64,000 nt of DNA from Amoebophrya sp. A120. Lineage: Eukaryota; Sar; Dinophyceae; Syndiniales; Amoebophryaceae. The position numbers were made by a program, and so were the translations under genes. Below the pieces are notes generated by a model, which had not been told where the DNA came from, ran no database searches, and saw only the letters and a list, made by a program, of their open reading frames with translations. Shown piece after piece: positions 11,210 through 20,927 of this stretch. Positions within the stretch are counted from its first letter, which is position 1. Each line of letters opens with the position of its first letter. The stretch spans positions 8,091,599-8,155,598 of the forward strand of contig CAJINV010000001.1 in assembly GCA_905178155.1 (NCBI GenBank), given 5' to 3'.

Positions 11210-11891
11210 AAAGTTTTTGTCTTGAAAACTTTGCCACATGTCAAAGAAAATGAAGTAAGTCCTTACCTATTCCGTTGTCGTTTCCTATTCTAATTCTACT
11301 TCGCGCTGATACAAAGTTCTTTAGTTCTTGCGAGATTTCAAGTTAGGTACTACTCGTTCAAGCACATTCCCATTCTATATCAACACTGAAGAAAAGATGA
11401 AAAAGAAAAACAAAAAGCAAAAAATGAAACACCTCTACCAAGTCGTCTTGGCACGACAGCTACTAGTGCTGAGGATGCGACTTGCGTCCGCCAGCACCAT
11501 ATTCACAACTTGTGTTTCTAGAAATCGGCTTAGCTGCGTTCATCAATTCGGTAGGAACTTCACTAGTGCTCATCGATCGGTGTGCCTCATTCAGCTCCAA
11601 GTTCTGAGATTTCGTGTCGGCGTTGAGGTGGAAAGGAAGTTGGTCGGACGATACCTTCGATAGTAAAATTCGCAAGCTACACTTCGGTCAGAGTGACGCA
11701 CAGTCGATCGGAGAGATTTACTTATTTGTTTAAGTCGTTCGCTGCAATTGGAATTGAGATTCAATTCAATTTTTCGTTTTTCCGGCTCTGAAACAGTTGC
11801 CCCTAGCCTGTCTTAGCACCAGCGTTTGCTACGCTTCTTTTATTGCATTTTCGCTTTCTGCGTAATCGTTCTCGTCGTTTCCTAAGCAAAA
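11210..11891. other. intergenic region with duplicated 3' flank
   Basis: No supported gene. Positions about 11290-11428 match the 3' flank of paralogue 1 (TTCGCGCTGAT, TACTCGTTCA, AAGCAAAAAATGA), showing that the tandem duplication reached beyond the coding region. Confidence 0.55.
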
Positions 11892-12626
11892 ATGACGTTG
11901 ACACAAGCGAGCCGAACGCCGTATGACCATCTGCGGTTTGCATACCCAGAGACCTGGAAAAACCTGATCCGAATTTTCGAGGAGAAAGGCGCTGTGACGA
12001 ACTTGGCGGGAATTCGAAGACCAGAAGGGTATGATCTTTTCAATTGACTCGACATTTGTTTTGATTGCGTTTGTGACACGTGAAGAGGAACCTGAGGCAT
12101 TTCGTCTCTTCTTCTATCTTCTAGCTACGTAGTGCTCACTATTGATAATTCTGGAGTGCTGGTTTAAAATGCTATCTCAATCGTAAAACAGGTTGAAGCT
12201 CGAGGGTCCTCATGAAGCGCCGGTGGAGGTCGCCAAGTCTTCCTTGGTGGAGCTGTCTCCCGAGGAGGTGAAGGCATTGCGTGAGAAGGAGGCCCGGGAA
12301 AAAGAAGCCATCCACCAGCAGCGTCTGTTGAAAAACACCAGGAGAAACCCGACGGGAGGATGGTACTATAATTTGTGCTTCGTCTGTTGATTTCACTATC
12401 ATGCAACAGTCAGCCTTACTATTACTTCGCGGCTGGGCTTGAATTTGGGATCTGAATTTTTATACCTTTTTTCTTTGTCAAAATCGATGTCACGACCACC
12501 AGGTACGAGGGTTTGCCCACGAACCACAAGATTGCGTGCGTGTACAACGAAAAGAAGGATAGCATGGCCATCAAGCAGCAGGAAGGCGTTGAGGCTTGGG
12601 AAAAGGAGCGCAACGGTGGAAAATGA
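11892..12626 (+). CDS. small charged protein of unknown function, three exons
   Basis: Exons 11892-12028, 12192-12362 and 12503-12626 encode 143 aa. Both introns are GT-AG (GTATGA...AAAACAG, 163 nt; GTACTA...CCACCAG, 140 nt), phase 2, and the joins give continuous protein (RRPEG|LKLEGP and NPTGGW|YEGLPTNH). The N-terminus, MTLTQASRTPYDHLRFAYPE, is followed by a Glu/Lys-rich helix (ELSPEEVKALREKEAREKEA) and a C-terminal half with GGWYEGLPTNHK. There is no signal peptide or membrane segment. I do not recognise it. The clean phase agreement of two introns is the main support that it is a real gene. Confidence 0.7.
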
Positions 12627-13611
12627 GAAATGCACTATTCCGAAGATCTGTTTTGGTTTTGTGAAAATCAAAATTAAGATATCGCTTGCGGCATGCAATC
12701 GAGTGTCATGATGTTCATGAGCACCAGCCCTCCAGTGTCAGACATCTGCAAGAGAACTAACCTGTGTTTGATACGCATACTGTTGGAGAATATTTTCGTT
12801 TTGATGGAAAATGTAAATGAGAATCTGCCTGAAAATATAATGTCAGTGGCTGTACTTTGGATAAGCATAAGTGCGCGATGTCGAACAACTTTCACGACCT
12901 ACACTACTCTGTACAAAACTTTTACATCCATCAACGCATGATAAATATAATCATTCTTGCCTCGTCGCTTCGGGCGTGCCTTGGCTGCTCATCAGGAAAC
13001 AAAAGACTAGCCGAAAGTAGCACGGTGCCTGTGTACCAGTTGTTCTAAAAAAATTCTGCGTCAGCGGCGCTGCGTAGTTCGTACAGAATAACAAGTTTTA
13101 AGTCAACCCAGTTGCAACGGATCACGACGTTCTTCTACAAAGGATCAGAGGGTTGCGCTGATTGCAGCGATTCATGCAAGAAAGCCGAAGTCGTTTATCT
13201 TTATCCTTTAATGGGTGGTTCTTGATGATCTCAGCATTGTGATTGTTCCTTCCGAAGGACCAGAGCCAGGTCAATTTTTTAATTGCACTCTCTATTCCCG
13301 AACTCGATTCTGAATTTTTTCATGACCATGAGCATGACCTTGAAAACACTGAAAGCGAACAACCTACATCAATCTTGGTTGTGTAGGCACGTGGTCCCCC
13401 CTCACGTTTTGTCGTCTCTGAAAATACTAATATTCACATTCACATTTACAGTCAGGACATCCGAACTTTTTAGAAGCGCCATACCCAAAGGATCATCCCG
13501 CTGCAGAAGTCTTGTCCCGTTTGCGGCCTCGTTGTTCCCCGAAACCCGCGCCCCAGTGGATTTTTTTCGAGAGACGACCTGATCCAGAAGCGGTCCTCGT
13601 CTACTGCCGTG
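12627..13611. other. intergenic region
   Basis: Nothing identifiable apart from short shadow frames. A stretch from about 13440 is GC-richer and leads into the next gene, probably as 5'UTR. Confidence 0.45.
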
Positions 13612-16419
13612 ATGGCTTCCGCAATATCTTCTACGTCTACAAGCCCACCAGCCTCCTTGCACGAATGCACCCTGCTGGAGCTGCTGGGCTGTTGCGCGCA
13701 CCGAGATTTAGGGCGCGTCCGAGAATGCTGGCTTACATTGTTTTCGGCGGGAGCGGAACCGTTTGTGCCGTCGCCCTTGCTGTTGTCTGCGCTCACCACC
13801 TCGGCAGAAGCTTTGACCGAGGTCATCAGCACCGGTTTTCCCGCTTTGGAGAATTCCGCCCAGGCCAGTGCGGCAGACCTGGAACTTATGCAGCTATGGC
13901 TCGCCGAGATCTATCGCCTCGTTGTGCGTGCGGCGTGTGACTCCATCACGACTGGGAGTTCTACGACTCCCACACTAGCATCCGCGCAGCAAAATAAATT
14001 CGACCACTCGTTCGTGGACTTCGAGTTCATTCCGCACCTCACCGCCGCCCTGCACGCCTTGCGGACGGAAATTTTTGCGACTAAGACGACCGTTGTCGCT
14101 GGCGAATCCGTCGACGACGAGCGGTTTCTGCTTCTTTTTTGCGCAACCGCGTGTCGTCGCCACCGAGTCGCGAGAGCGGCCCAGGGCCTGAATCCCGGCC
14201 GCTTTTTTTACGGCCACGCCAACCGCGCCTGGACGCAATCTCATGGCGTGGCGACCACGTTGTCGGGAAAGAATTCACTTTCTGGGCCCACAGGCGGGAA
14301 AAGAACCACACCTCTAAACAAGCACACCGGTACAAGCGGACTGATTTACGTGCCCACAATCCACCGACCGGGCGGAATCCTTGCGGCACCCATGAACCTG
14401 CACGAGCAGTTGGAGTTTCACGTTCGCGACATCCTGGCCTGTGTGATGTACCAAACCTCGAGTCTCTGGTGGTCCACATACTTTTTGACGCATGTGCAGA
14501 ACGCGATGGCGATCAGTCCGCTGGACTTCCTGTTCTTCGTTCTAGACAGCCCACCGAAAAAGATGACTCCTTCTCACCATCCCTCAACCAGCGTCGCTGG
14601 AGTTGCTGCGTCGAGAAGCGATTCTTCGGCAACAAGCGCGCAGAAAGTAAACACCATCTTCACGAAGAAGATCCTCCAGCGAGTGATGCAGCTAGTAATG
14701 CTGTTTGAGCAGACGATGACGGGAGGCACTACTCCGTACGAGATCGATCGAGATTTGTACGAAATCACCCTGAACCATGCAAGCCGAAACTGTTTCCAGT
14801 TTCCGATTTCTCGTCCCGTCTGCCTCCCGATCGCCGCATATCTTGCCTCGAGACTGCTGGATCGGCAGAACATGCTGACGTTAATGCCGGCCGGCCTCGG
14901 GGCCGAAGGACCAACGGAAGATGAGGCCAGGATGCAGCGTTTACACGGACAATCACAACAGCATGCCTGGAACAAAAGCGACGAGGCGGGGCGCGACTAC
15001 ATTTACAACAGCCTGTTGACGCTTGGCGAGACGGCCTGCGCCACTCTGTTTAACGAGACGGACGAATCGCAAAACTCCGCCGAAGCAACCGTGCTGTACC
15101 GCGGGTTGGTGTTTGGGCTCCTTGGCGGCCCCGCAACGCTGCAGATTCTCGGACGACACCCGTGGCAAATGCTGGTCGAGGCGGGGTTTTGCGTCTGGGG
15201 CGTTTTGTGGCCAGACTACGCCGAGTCGATGCGGCAGGTGGGGTTCGCCCGACAGGCGAAACAGGAGGAAAGCTTTCAGTTCTTCCACCCGGAGCTCGCG
15301 GAGACTTTCGCGCACCTGCTGGTGCAGTGCGGCCCGAACGTGGAGGCTTTGGGGCTCTCGCTGCGGGACTACGCAGAGCGGTCGCCGCAGGCAGAGGATC
15401 CGTGGCAACGCAAGAGCGGATTTCTGTTGGTCACCACGGTGGCGCGGACGGCGTTGAGCCTGGTGCAGAGGCAGACGCACACAGACTTCGGGGGCGTACA
15501 CCTACGCGCGTTGCTAGCAGACTGTCTTTGCTTTGTCCACCAGGTCGCCGGGGAAAGCGCGCTGTTGCAGGACTACGTGGTGCTTTTGAGCAACGTTTTT
15601 CACCATCCGATTATCACGGAAAAATCCTTCGAACTCCGTGCCATCGCCGAAAAAATGTTGCTCGACCTTTTCGCCTCTATCGCCGCACCGAACGAGAATT
15701 TCGGTCTGGCCCCTAAGCGGCGCAGCTTTGCGCTCCGTCGGTTGGACTGTTTTCTCCAGATCCTCACGATGAACACCAACCCAGATGTGATAGTCGTCGA
15801 CTCTTTACCGTTGTCGCACAAAAATAAATTCGTGATGTTCACGGAGGCGATGGGGCACGTTTTCCTTCAAATAATTCAGAACTCGAAACCGGAAACCGAC
15901 ATGCAGCCCGTTGCGTTTCGCGTGCACTGTCTCGTCGGGGCCGCCTGCCGTCAGAACAACCTGATGTTGCCCGCCCAGGAGTTGCCACTGCCGCACGCGT
16001 TTGCAGAGGCTTACATCGAAACGAGCATTCGCTGCCTGCATTCTTTCTGGGAGGATGTGTTTGAGGCAAACGTGGTTTTCCTCGTGCAGAACCATTCCAA
16101 ACTCTACCTGGACCTCGCGGTTCTCACCGCCCGGCAGCTGGGCCACGCCAAGTTTCTGACAAAAATTGTGCGGCACTGGCCGCCGATGGACGGACACCTG
16201 TGGGAGATACTATCGAGGCACGGCTTCGCTGATCCAAAGAACAGGACGAGAAAAAATGGTTTTGAGGGTGAACACACAAAAAATACTCTGCCTGGGGGCG
16301 GGATTTTTTACGGAGTCGGAGAAGCAGTGCGATTGCAGCACGTCCCCTACGTCATGCAGAACTACTCGGAGGCAACGAAGTTTCAACTCTTTCGGGATCA
16401 TTTGGATCATGGGAATTAA
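13612..16419 (+). CDS. helical protein of unknown function
   Basis: Single exon, 935 aa, beginning MASAISSTSTSPPASLHEC at the first ATG of the frame. It is rich in Leu/Ala helices throughout with no long low-complexity tract, which is unusual for this window. Segments such as LRALLADCLCFVHQVAGESALLQDYVVLLSNVF and AIAEKMLLDLFASI look like stacked amphipathic helices, as in an alpha-solenoid (importin/exportin-like or HEAT scaffold). No signature motif is visible, so this is only a fold guess. No signal peptide or transmembrane helix is seen. Confidence 0.8.
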   Translation: MASAISSTSTSPPASLHECTLLELLGCCAHRDLGRVRECWLTLFSAGAEPFVPSPLLLSALTTSAEALTEVISTGFPALENSAQASAADLELMQLWLAEIYRLVVRAACDSITTGSSTTPTLASAQQNKFDHSFVDFEFIPHLTAALHALRTEIFATKTTVVAGESVDDERFLLLFCATACRRHRVARAAQGLNPGRFFYGHANRAWTQSHGVATTLSGKNSLSGPTGGKRTTPLNKHTGTSGLIYVPTIHRPGGILAAPMNLHEQLEFHVRDILACVMYQTSSLWWSTYFLTHVQNAMAISPLDFLFFVLDSPPKKMTPSHHPSTSVAGVAASRSDSSATSAQKVNTIFTKKILQRVMQLVMLFEQTMTGGTTPYEIDRDLYEITLNHASRNCFQFPISRPVCLPIAAYLASRLLDRQNMLTLMPAGLGAEGPTEDEARMQRLHGQSQQHAWNKSDEAGRDYIYNSLLTLGETACATLFNETDESQNSAEATVLYRGLVFGLLGGPATLQILGRHPWQMLVEAGFCVWGVLWPDYAESMRQVGFARQAKQEESFQFFHPELAETFAHLLVQCGPNVEALGLSLRDYAERSPQAEDPWQRKSGFLLVTTVARTALSLVQRQTHTDFGGVHLRALLADCLCFVHQVAGESALLQDYVVLLSNVFHHPIITEKSFELRAIAEKMLLDLFASIAAPNENFGLAPKRRSFALRRLDCFLQILTMNTNPDVIVVDSLPLSHKNKFVMFTEAMGHVFLQIIQNSKPETDMQPVAFRVHCLVGAACRQNNLMLPAQELPLPHAFAEAYIETSIRCLHSFWEDVFEANVVFLVQNHSKLYLDLAVLTARQLGHAKFLTKIVRHWPPMDGHLWEILSRHGFADPKNRTRKNGFEGEHTKNTLPGGGIFYGVGEAVRLQHVPYVMQNYSEATKFQLFRDHLDHGN

Positions 16420-17082
16420 GGGAAATGAGGTACGGCCCAGCAAATAAATGTATGACACTGTGATCCTATTCCTAAACAGAAAATGAAAATCGACAGAAAT
16501 GCGAATAAATGCATGAAGGAGCTAGTTTTCATCATTTTGTTTCATTCTCATTCTAAAAGGGAACCTCAACCTGCTTTATTTGGTCGATTTCAACTCGGGT
16601 GTGGTCTGGTGTTTGAAGAAAACACAAACACAAAAGCAAATCTTGAAACCGAGACTCTAAGTAGTAGTGTCTGCAAACGGACAACATGCACCATACTAGA
16701 TCATTGGCTCGACAACGTTTCAGGTCCAATCGTAAAATGAAAGAGAGCATGGAAAACAAAACTTTCAGAAGATCACGATCCAAAGTGAATCACAATCATG
16801 TGACCGGATTTATGATAATGATCCTCATATTGATCTTGTGCCGATCAGAACAACAAAATCAAGGATCATCTCGATCAGCCGATCGCTTGAGCGTCTGTCC
16901 TTGCTCCGCCGAATAAAGCGCAACACATGATCTCCTGCACCAGGACGTTACACATGATGAAGACTTGTACCTACATACTTCGAACAATATAATTGGTTGA
17001 GTTTCAGTTTGTAAGTGTAACCAAAAGAATCAGATTCAGAGCCTTTCACTGTTGTATTCGAATTAGCAGCACCATCTCAAAA
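16420..17082. other. intergenic region
   Basis: Moderately AT-rich spacer between the helical protein and Nop14. I see no gene, RNA or repeat in it. Confidence 0.45.
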
Positions 17083-20000
17083 ATGGGCGGCTTTAAGCGC
17101 AAAGTGCACCCGCAGGTGAAGAAGTTCGCGGAACGATCTGCGAACTCGAGCACCACCGCGGCGGCCGGCAAAAATCCCTTCGACACGCTGCAGAACAAAT
17201 CCCGCAACCGGCAGGTGCTTGGCGAGAAGCGACGGGGGGAGTTGCGCGACGCGCAGAAGGTGAACCAAGTGCGGAATCAGGAGCGTGCTTCGAAGCTGCT
17301 CGATGAGTACCGACGGAAGAACAAGAAGAGCGTGATCGACGATAAACGGATCGACCGGGAACACGACGACGAGTACGACGACAAAAGGCTGGTGAAGCTG
17401 TTAAATGCGAAGGCGAAAAAGAGCAAATTCCAGCTCGGCGAGGAGCAGGCGCTGACCCACGGCGGCCGGAGTCTCTCCGGCATCGCCGATGACGAGCTGG
17501 AGCGGGACCTGCCAGTCGGCCGCACCGAGATCGAACGCATGACCCGCGAGGAGGAAATCGCGATGGCAGAAGCCAATTTCGGTGGTGGCGCTACCGGCGC
17601 GAACGCAATCAAGATTCCGGGGCAGGACCGACAAGAAGGAAGAAGCACTAGCGAAGGTGTTGACGAAAGAGCAAGAAACGCGACAAGTTCATCATCTCCC
17701 GATCAGCCGAAGACCCGCGCGGAAATATTCGCGGAGATTGTGGAGAAGAGCAAGATCGCGAAGGCGCAAGAGATGAAGGAGCAGCGGGAGCAGGAAATGA
17801 AGCTCTCGGAATTCGACGCGGCGTTTGGGGATTTGTTGCCGATGCTGCAGATGTATCAAATGCAAAAATGTCTGGGTCTGGAAAGTTGTGATGCAGGTCA
17901 CTGAATAATAAGGACGCTGTAATGCGCCGCCAAGCATGACAAGTTTTTTCATGCTTCTGTGTTGCGTATTCCGCATGAGAAACTGCGTGTTTGCATGACA
18001 GGCTAGAGGAGCCCTTGGTTGCCACGCAATACAGATCCCAGAGTCATGCCAGACTAGCATGAGAAATCTCGCAATCTCCCAGACCCAGACATTTTTACAA
18101 TCCATAAGATGCGAGGGCCGGCGGATAAGTACCTGAACCACACGCGCCCCGACGACTACGACCGGCAGATGAAGCAGCTTTCGCATGAGAAGGTGGCCAG
18201 AGCGCAGGAGCGACTGAAGACGGAGGAGGAGATGAAGGTGGACCGGGCGAAGAAGCTACAGGAACTGGAACAGCAGCGGTTGCAGCGAGCTGTCGAGGAT
18301 AAAAGTCTGGTCGCGAAAAAGAAAAAATCGAGGGGAAGTGGTGACAACGGGGACAAGGAAAATCAAAATAACGGCTCCGGATTACAGTCGGGCGAAGATG
18401 ATTCCGAAAATGATGAAGGCGATGATGACTCGTCTGACGAGGAAGGTCTGATCCCGTTGGACGCGCAAACCGACAGCGAAAACGAGGACGACGCCGCTGC
18501 TGTCGAAGATGGAGATAGAACTACAAGGAAAACCACCTCAAACGCAAATGAGGACGATGACGAAGAACTTGTTGAAAACGAGAATGAAGACGCGTCCGGC
18601 TCAGACGAGGATTCTACCGACGAAAACTTCGACTTTCTTACTGAGCAGTTCAAGCAAGAGACTACTGGTGCGGAAGGTGAGTCCGAGTGGATTACCGAGG
18701 GCGGAAATATTAACGCAAGCGAAGAAGACGAAGAACATCTTCTGGCGAGTGACTTGGAGGAGCTTGATGGTGCAGAACAGGATTTTTCCAACACCGATGC
18801 TGAAGAAGAGGACCGCCAGGCATCAAATGGCAACAAGAAGAACAAAATCAGCAGCCTGTTCTACCCGCGCGCCCCCTCAAGCGTCGACCCGATGGTAAAC
18901 AACAACACGACGGAGAAAAACCTGCCGTTTCAGGTCTTGCAGGACCAAATCATTCCATTGCTTCAGAAGTACAAGTCACAGCCGACAATTGTCGTGAAGC
19001 TCGCCAAACGAGCTGTTTTGTCGTCCACCAAACAGCCGGACGAGGACTGGGCGGCGAGCGAGGTGATTTTGTTTCTGCTGGACGCCATCTGGCTCGACCT
19101 GACGGAGGCCGGGTCCTTTGCCCTGCTGTATGCCCTGGAACCCTTTCTGATCGAGCTGATTTCCGGATTAACAGCGACAAACAGTGTCTCGAACATCCGT
19201 ACGCAAAAGGTGGTGTACGGGTATTTCTCCGAGAAAATGGAAGAACTGGTCGGAAAATTTGAGTTCCACGGGAAGACGGAACTCCGGGATGCCTACAAGC
19301 AGGATAAACGCCAGTTTTTCCAATCTTTACATTTTGCGAAAATGCTCCTGCACTTTTTCCCCACGACCGACGTGCGCCACCCGCTTGTCTCCCCGATGTT
19401 GCTGCACTTGGACCGCCTGGTAGCGGTGGTGAGAAAGTTGTTTGCAGGCGACCAAGAGACACTGCGAACAGCGTTGCTGTACTTGAGAAACGTTCTGTTT
19501 GAGTACTCAAACTTGGCGAACACGTCGGACGTGAGCCTGCAAGCGAGTGGCCTTCTGCCCTCAAAATACAACTCCGAGGCACTGGGCAACACGTTTGGGG
19601 GAGCGAGCAAAAACGACAACGGAAGTTGTACCACGCCGGACCGATATCTGCCGGCCTTTTTCGCGGTGGAGCGGGAGCTGTGCAAACTCAACAAACAGAC
19701 CGACGCGAACAAAGTCACCTCGCTTCAGGATCTCGTTTCAACAGGAGATGAAGATGTTTATCTTCAAGATGGCACAACTACAACTTCTTCGAGAAAAAGC
19801 ACCAAAACAGCTGTTCATCTTCCAGACTGGGTGCGGCACGTCGGGGGGTACGAAGAAACCGCGGCCCACCGCCTCTTTCCGCTCCAGTACTTGAAACGCC
19901 CCGTGGTGCAGATCCCGATGCTCGATCCGGTCTTCCACGACCCGCGGGACGGTGCGCTGCCGAAGGGGGACCCGAATAGGACTCTGAACCGTAAGTTGAT

Positions 20001-20552
20001 ATGAAATGCAAAAATGTCTGGGACTGGAAACTTGTGATGCGAAGTGGCGATGATTGAGTGTACTCCTGAGAGCAGCCAAGCATGACAAATTTTCAGGACG
20101 CTTCCTCATGTGTAATGCGCATGAGAAGCAGCGTTTTTGCATGACAAAGAGTTCGCGCTTTTGTCGGTCACGCAATACAGGTTCTACAGGAGTGCAAGAC
20201 AAGCAATACAGATTTCAATTTTTCCAGACCCAGACATATTTGCAATGCATAGTTGAAGCAGGAGTACAACAAGGAGCGACGGAACGCGGCCAAGGAGCTG
20301 CGCAAGGACGCGGAATTCCTGCGGCACGTGAAGGCCAAGGAGGACGAGCGGTTCGTGAAGAAGCAGGAGGTGCAGAAGAAGCGCGTCCGGGCCATGATGG
20401 GCGTCGAGGCGCAGGACATTGCGCAGATGCGAACCTCGCACGCCACCAGCATGGACACCTCCTTGGGGTCCTACAAAAGAAGGAAAAAAGAGAAGAAGCA
20501 AAACGCGCGGCTGGCCGGAAACAAGACGAACAAGGATGTGGGACGAGATTAG
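17083..20552 (+). CDS. NOP14: nucleolar protein 14 (U3 snoRNP / small-subunit processome)
   Basis: Exons 17083-17850, 18109-19995 and 20253-20552 give 984 aa. Nop14-family features are visible in order: the N-terminal block NPFDTLQNKSRNRQVLGEKRRG, the basic region ending in DDKRIDREHDDEYDDKRLVK, FQLGEEQALTHGGRSLSGI, TRAEIFAEIVEKSK, PDDYDRQMKQLSHEKVARAQ followed by RLKTEEE, a long acidic Asp/Glu insert (about 325-480 overall), and a C-terminal basic segment (KLKQEYNKERRNAAKELRKD) typical of the family. The family acts in nucleolar processing of 18S rRNA and 40S export. The protein is longer than usual (about 810-860) because of the acidic insert. Both introns are introner elements. Excision of element plus one target duplication gives LLPMLQ|MRGPAD and TLNRK|LKQEYNK. 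The second join cannot be made with a GT donor. Confidence 0.9.
17851..18108 (+). mobile_element. introner 1, intron in NOP14
   Basis: A 258-nt insertion. Left end TGCAAAAATGTCTGGGTCTG (17861-17880) and right end CAGACCCAGACATTTTTACA (18080-18099) are inverted repeats with one mismatch. The direct repeat AGATG occurs at 17849-17853 and 18107-18111, a likely target-site duplication. Removing element plus one duplication keeps NOP14 in frame. With this excision the intron starts ATGTAT, not GT, and ends in AG supplied by the second duplication copy. A canonical alternative (GT inside the left inverted repeat, AG at 18114-18115) also keeps frame but adds repeat-derived residues. Confidence 0.85.
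19996..20252 (+). mobile_element. introner 2, non-GT intron in NOP14
   Basis: A 257-nt insertion. Inverted ends lie at 20007-20030 (TGCAAAAATGTCTGGG...) and 20221-20244 (...CCCAGACATATTTGCA). The direct repeat AGTTGA is at 19994-19999 and 20251-20256. Exon 1 reads ...RTLNRK and then meets TGA at 20002, so the donor must lie before that. GTAAGT at 19991 and GT at 19995 both put the downstream Nop14 C-terminus out of frame with any nearby AG. Only excision between the repeats (e.g. AAG|TTGATA...CATAG|TTGAAG) restores it. Confidence 0.88.
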
Positions 20553-20927
20553 TGGGGAAAATAGGTGGTCGTCCCGGTTTGTCGACGTGTAGTTTTCTCA
20601 ATTGAACATTGCATTCGCACAATTTTTCGAAACCGCAAGAAGATCACTCAGAGAATGTATGCTTACTTTCCTCCGCTTTACGTAAAGCTAAAGTTTAGTG
20701 TTCTAAAGAAGAATGAGATCTTTACCTTTCCCGCGTTACAAACTGGAAGACGCAATCCAATGAATCAGTATCGAGCGAGCGAGCGTGAGAGCCAACGTGG
20801 ATGAGACGAGAGCGAGGGTGCCTATTACGAAAAGGTCGCCAGTGCGCTGGTAGACGCTGCGGTAGTTCTTAGGTTTCTTTTCTTCCTCCATGTTACAACT
20901 TTTCCGGACACAGAAAACTCTTTCGCC
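20553..20927. other. intergenic region
   Basis: Short spacer with nothing identifiable before the start codon at 20928. Confidence 0.45.

Noticed and set aside
17861-17904. Peptide text MQKCLGLESCDAGH at an exon end, with look-alikes MQKCLGLQGCEVV and AQICLGLKGCKT in other genes
   Set aside because: These are translations of the introner inverted ends read through the splice site, not a protein motif.
19991-20252. Canonical GTAAGT donor for NOP14 intron 2
   Set aside because: It gives a 262-nt intron that throws the Nop14 C-terminus out of frame; the neighbouring 257-nt excision between direct repeats is in frame.
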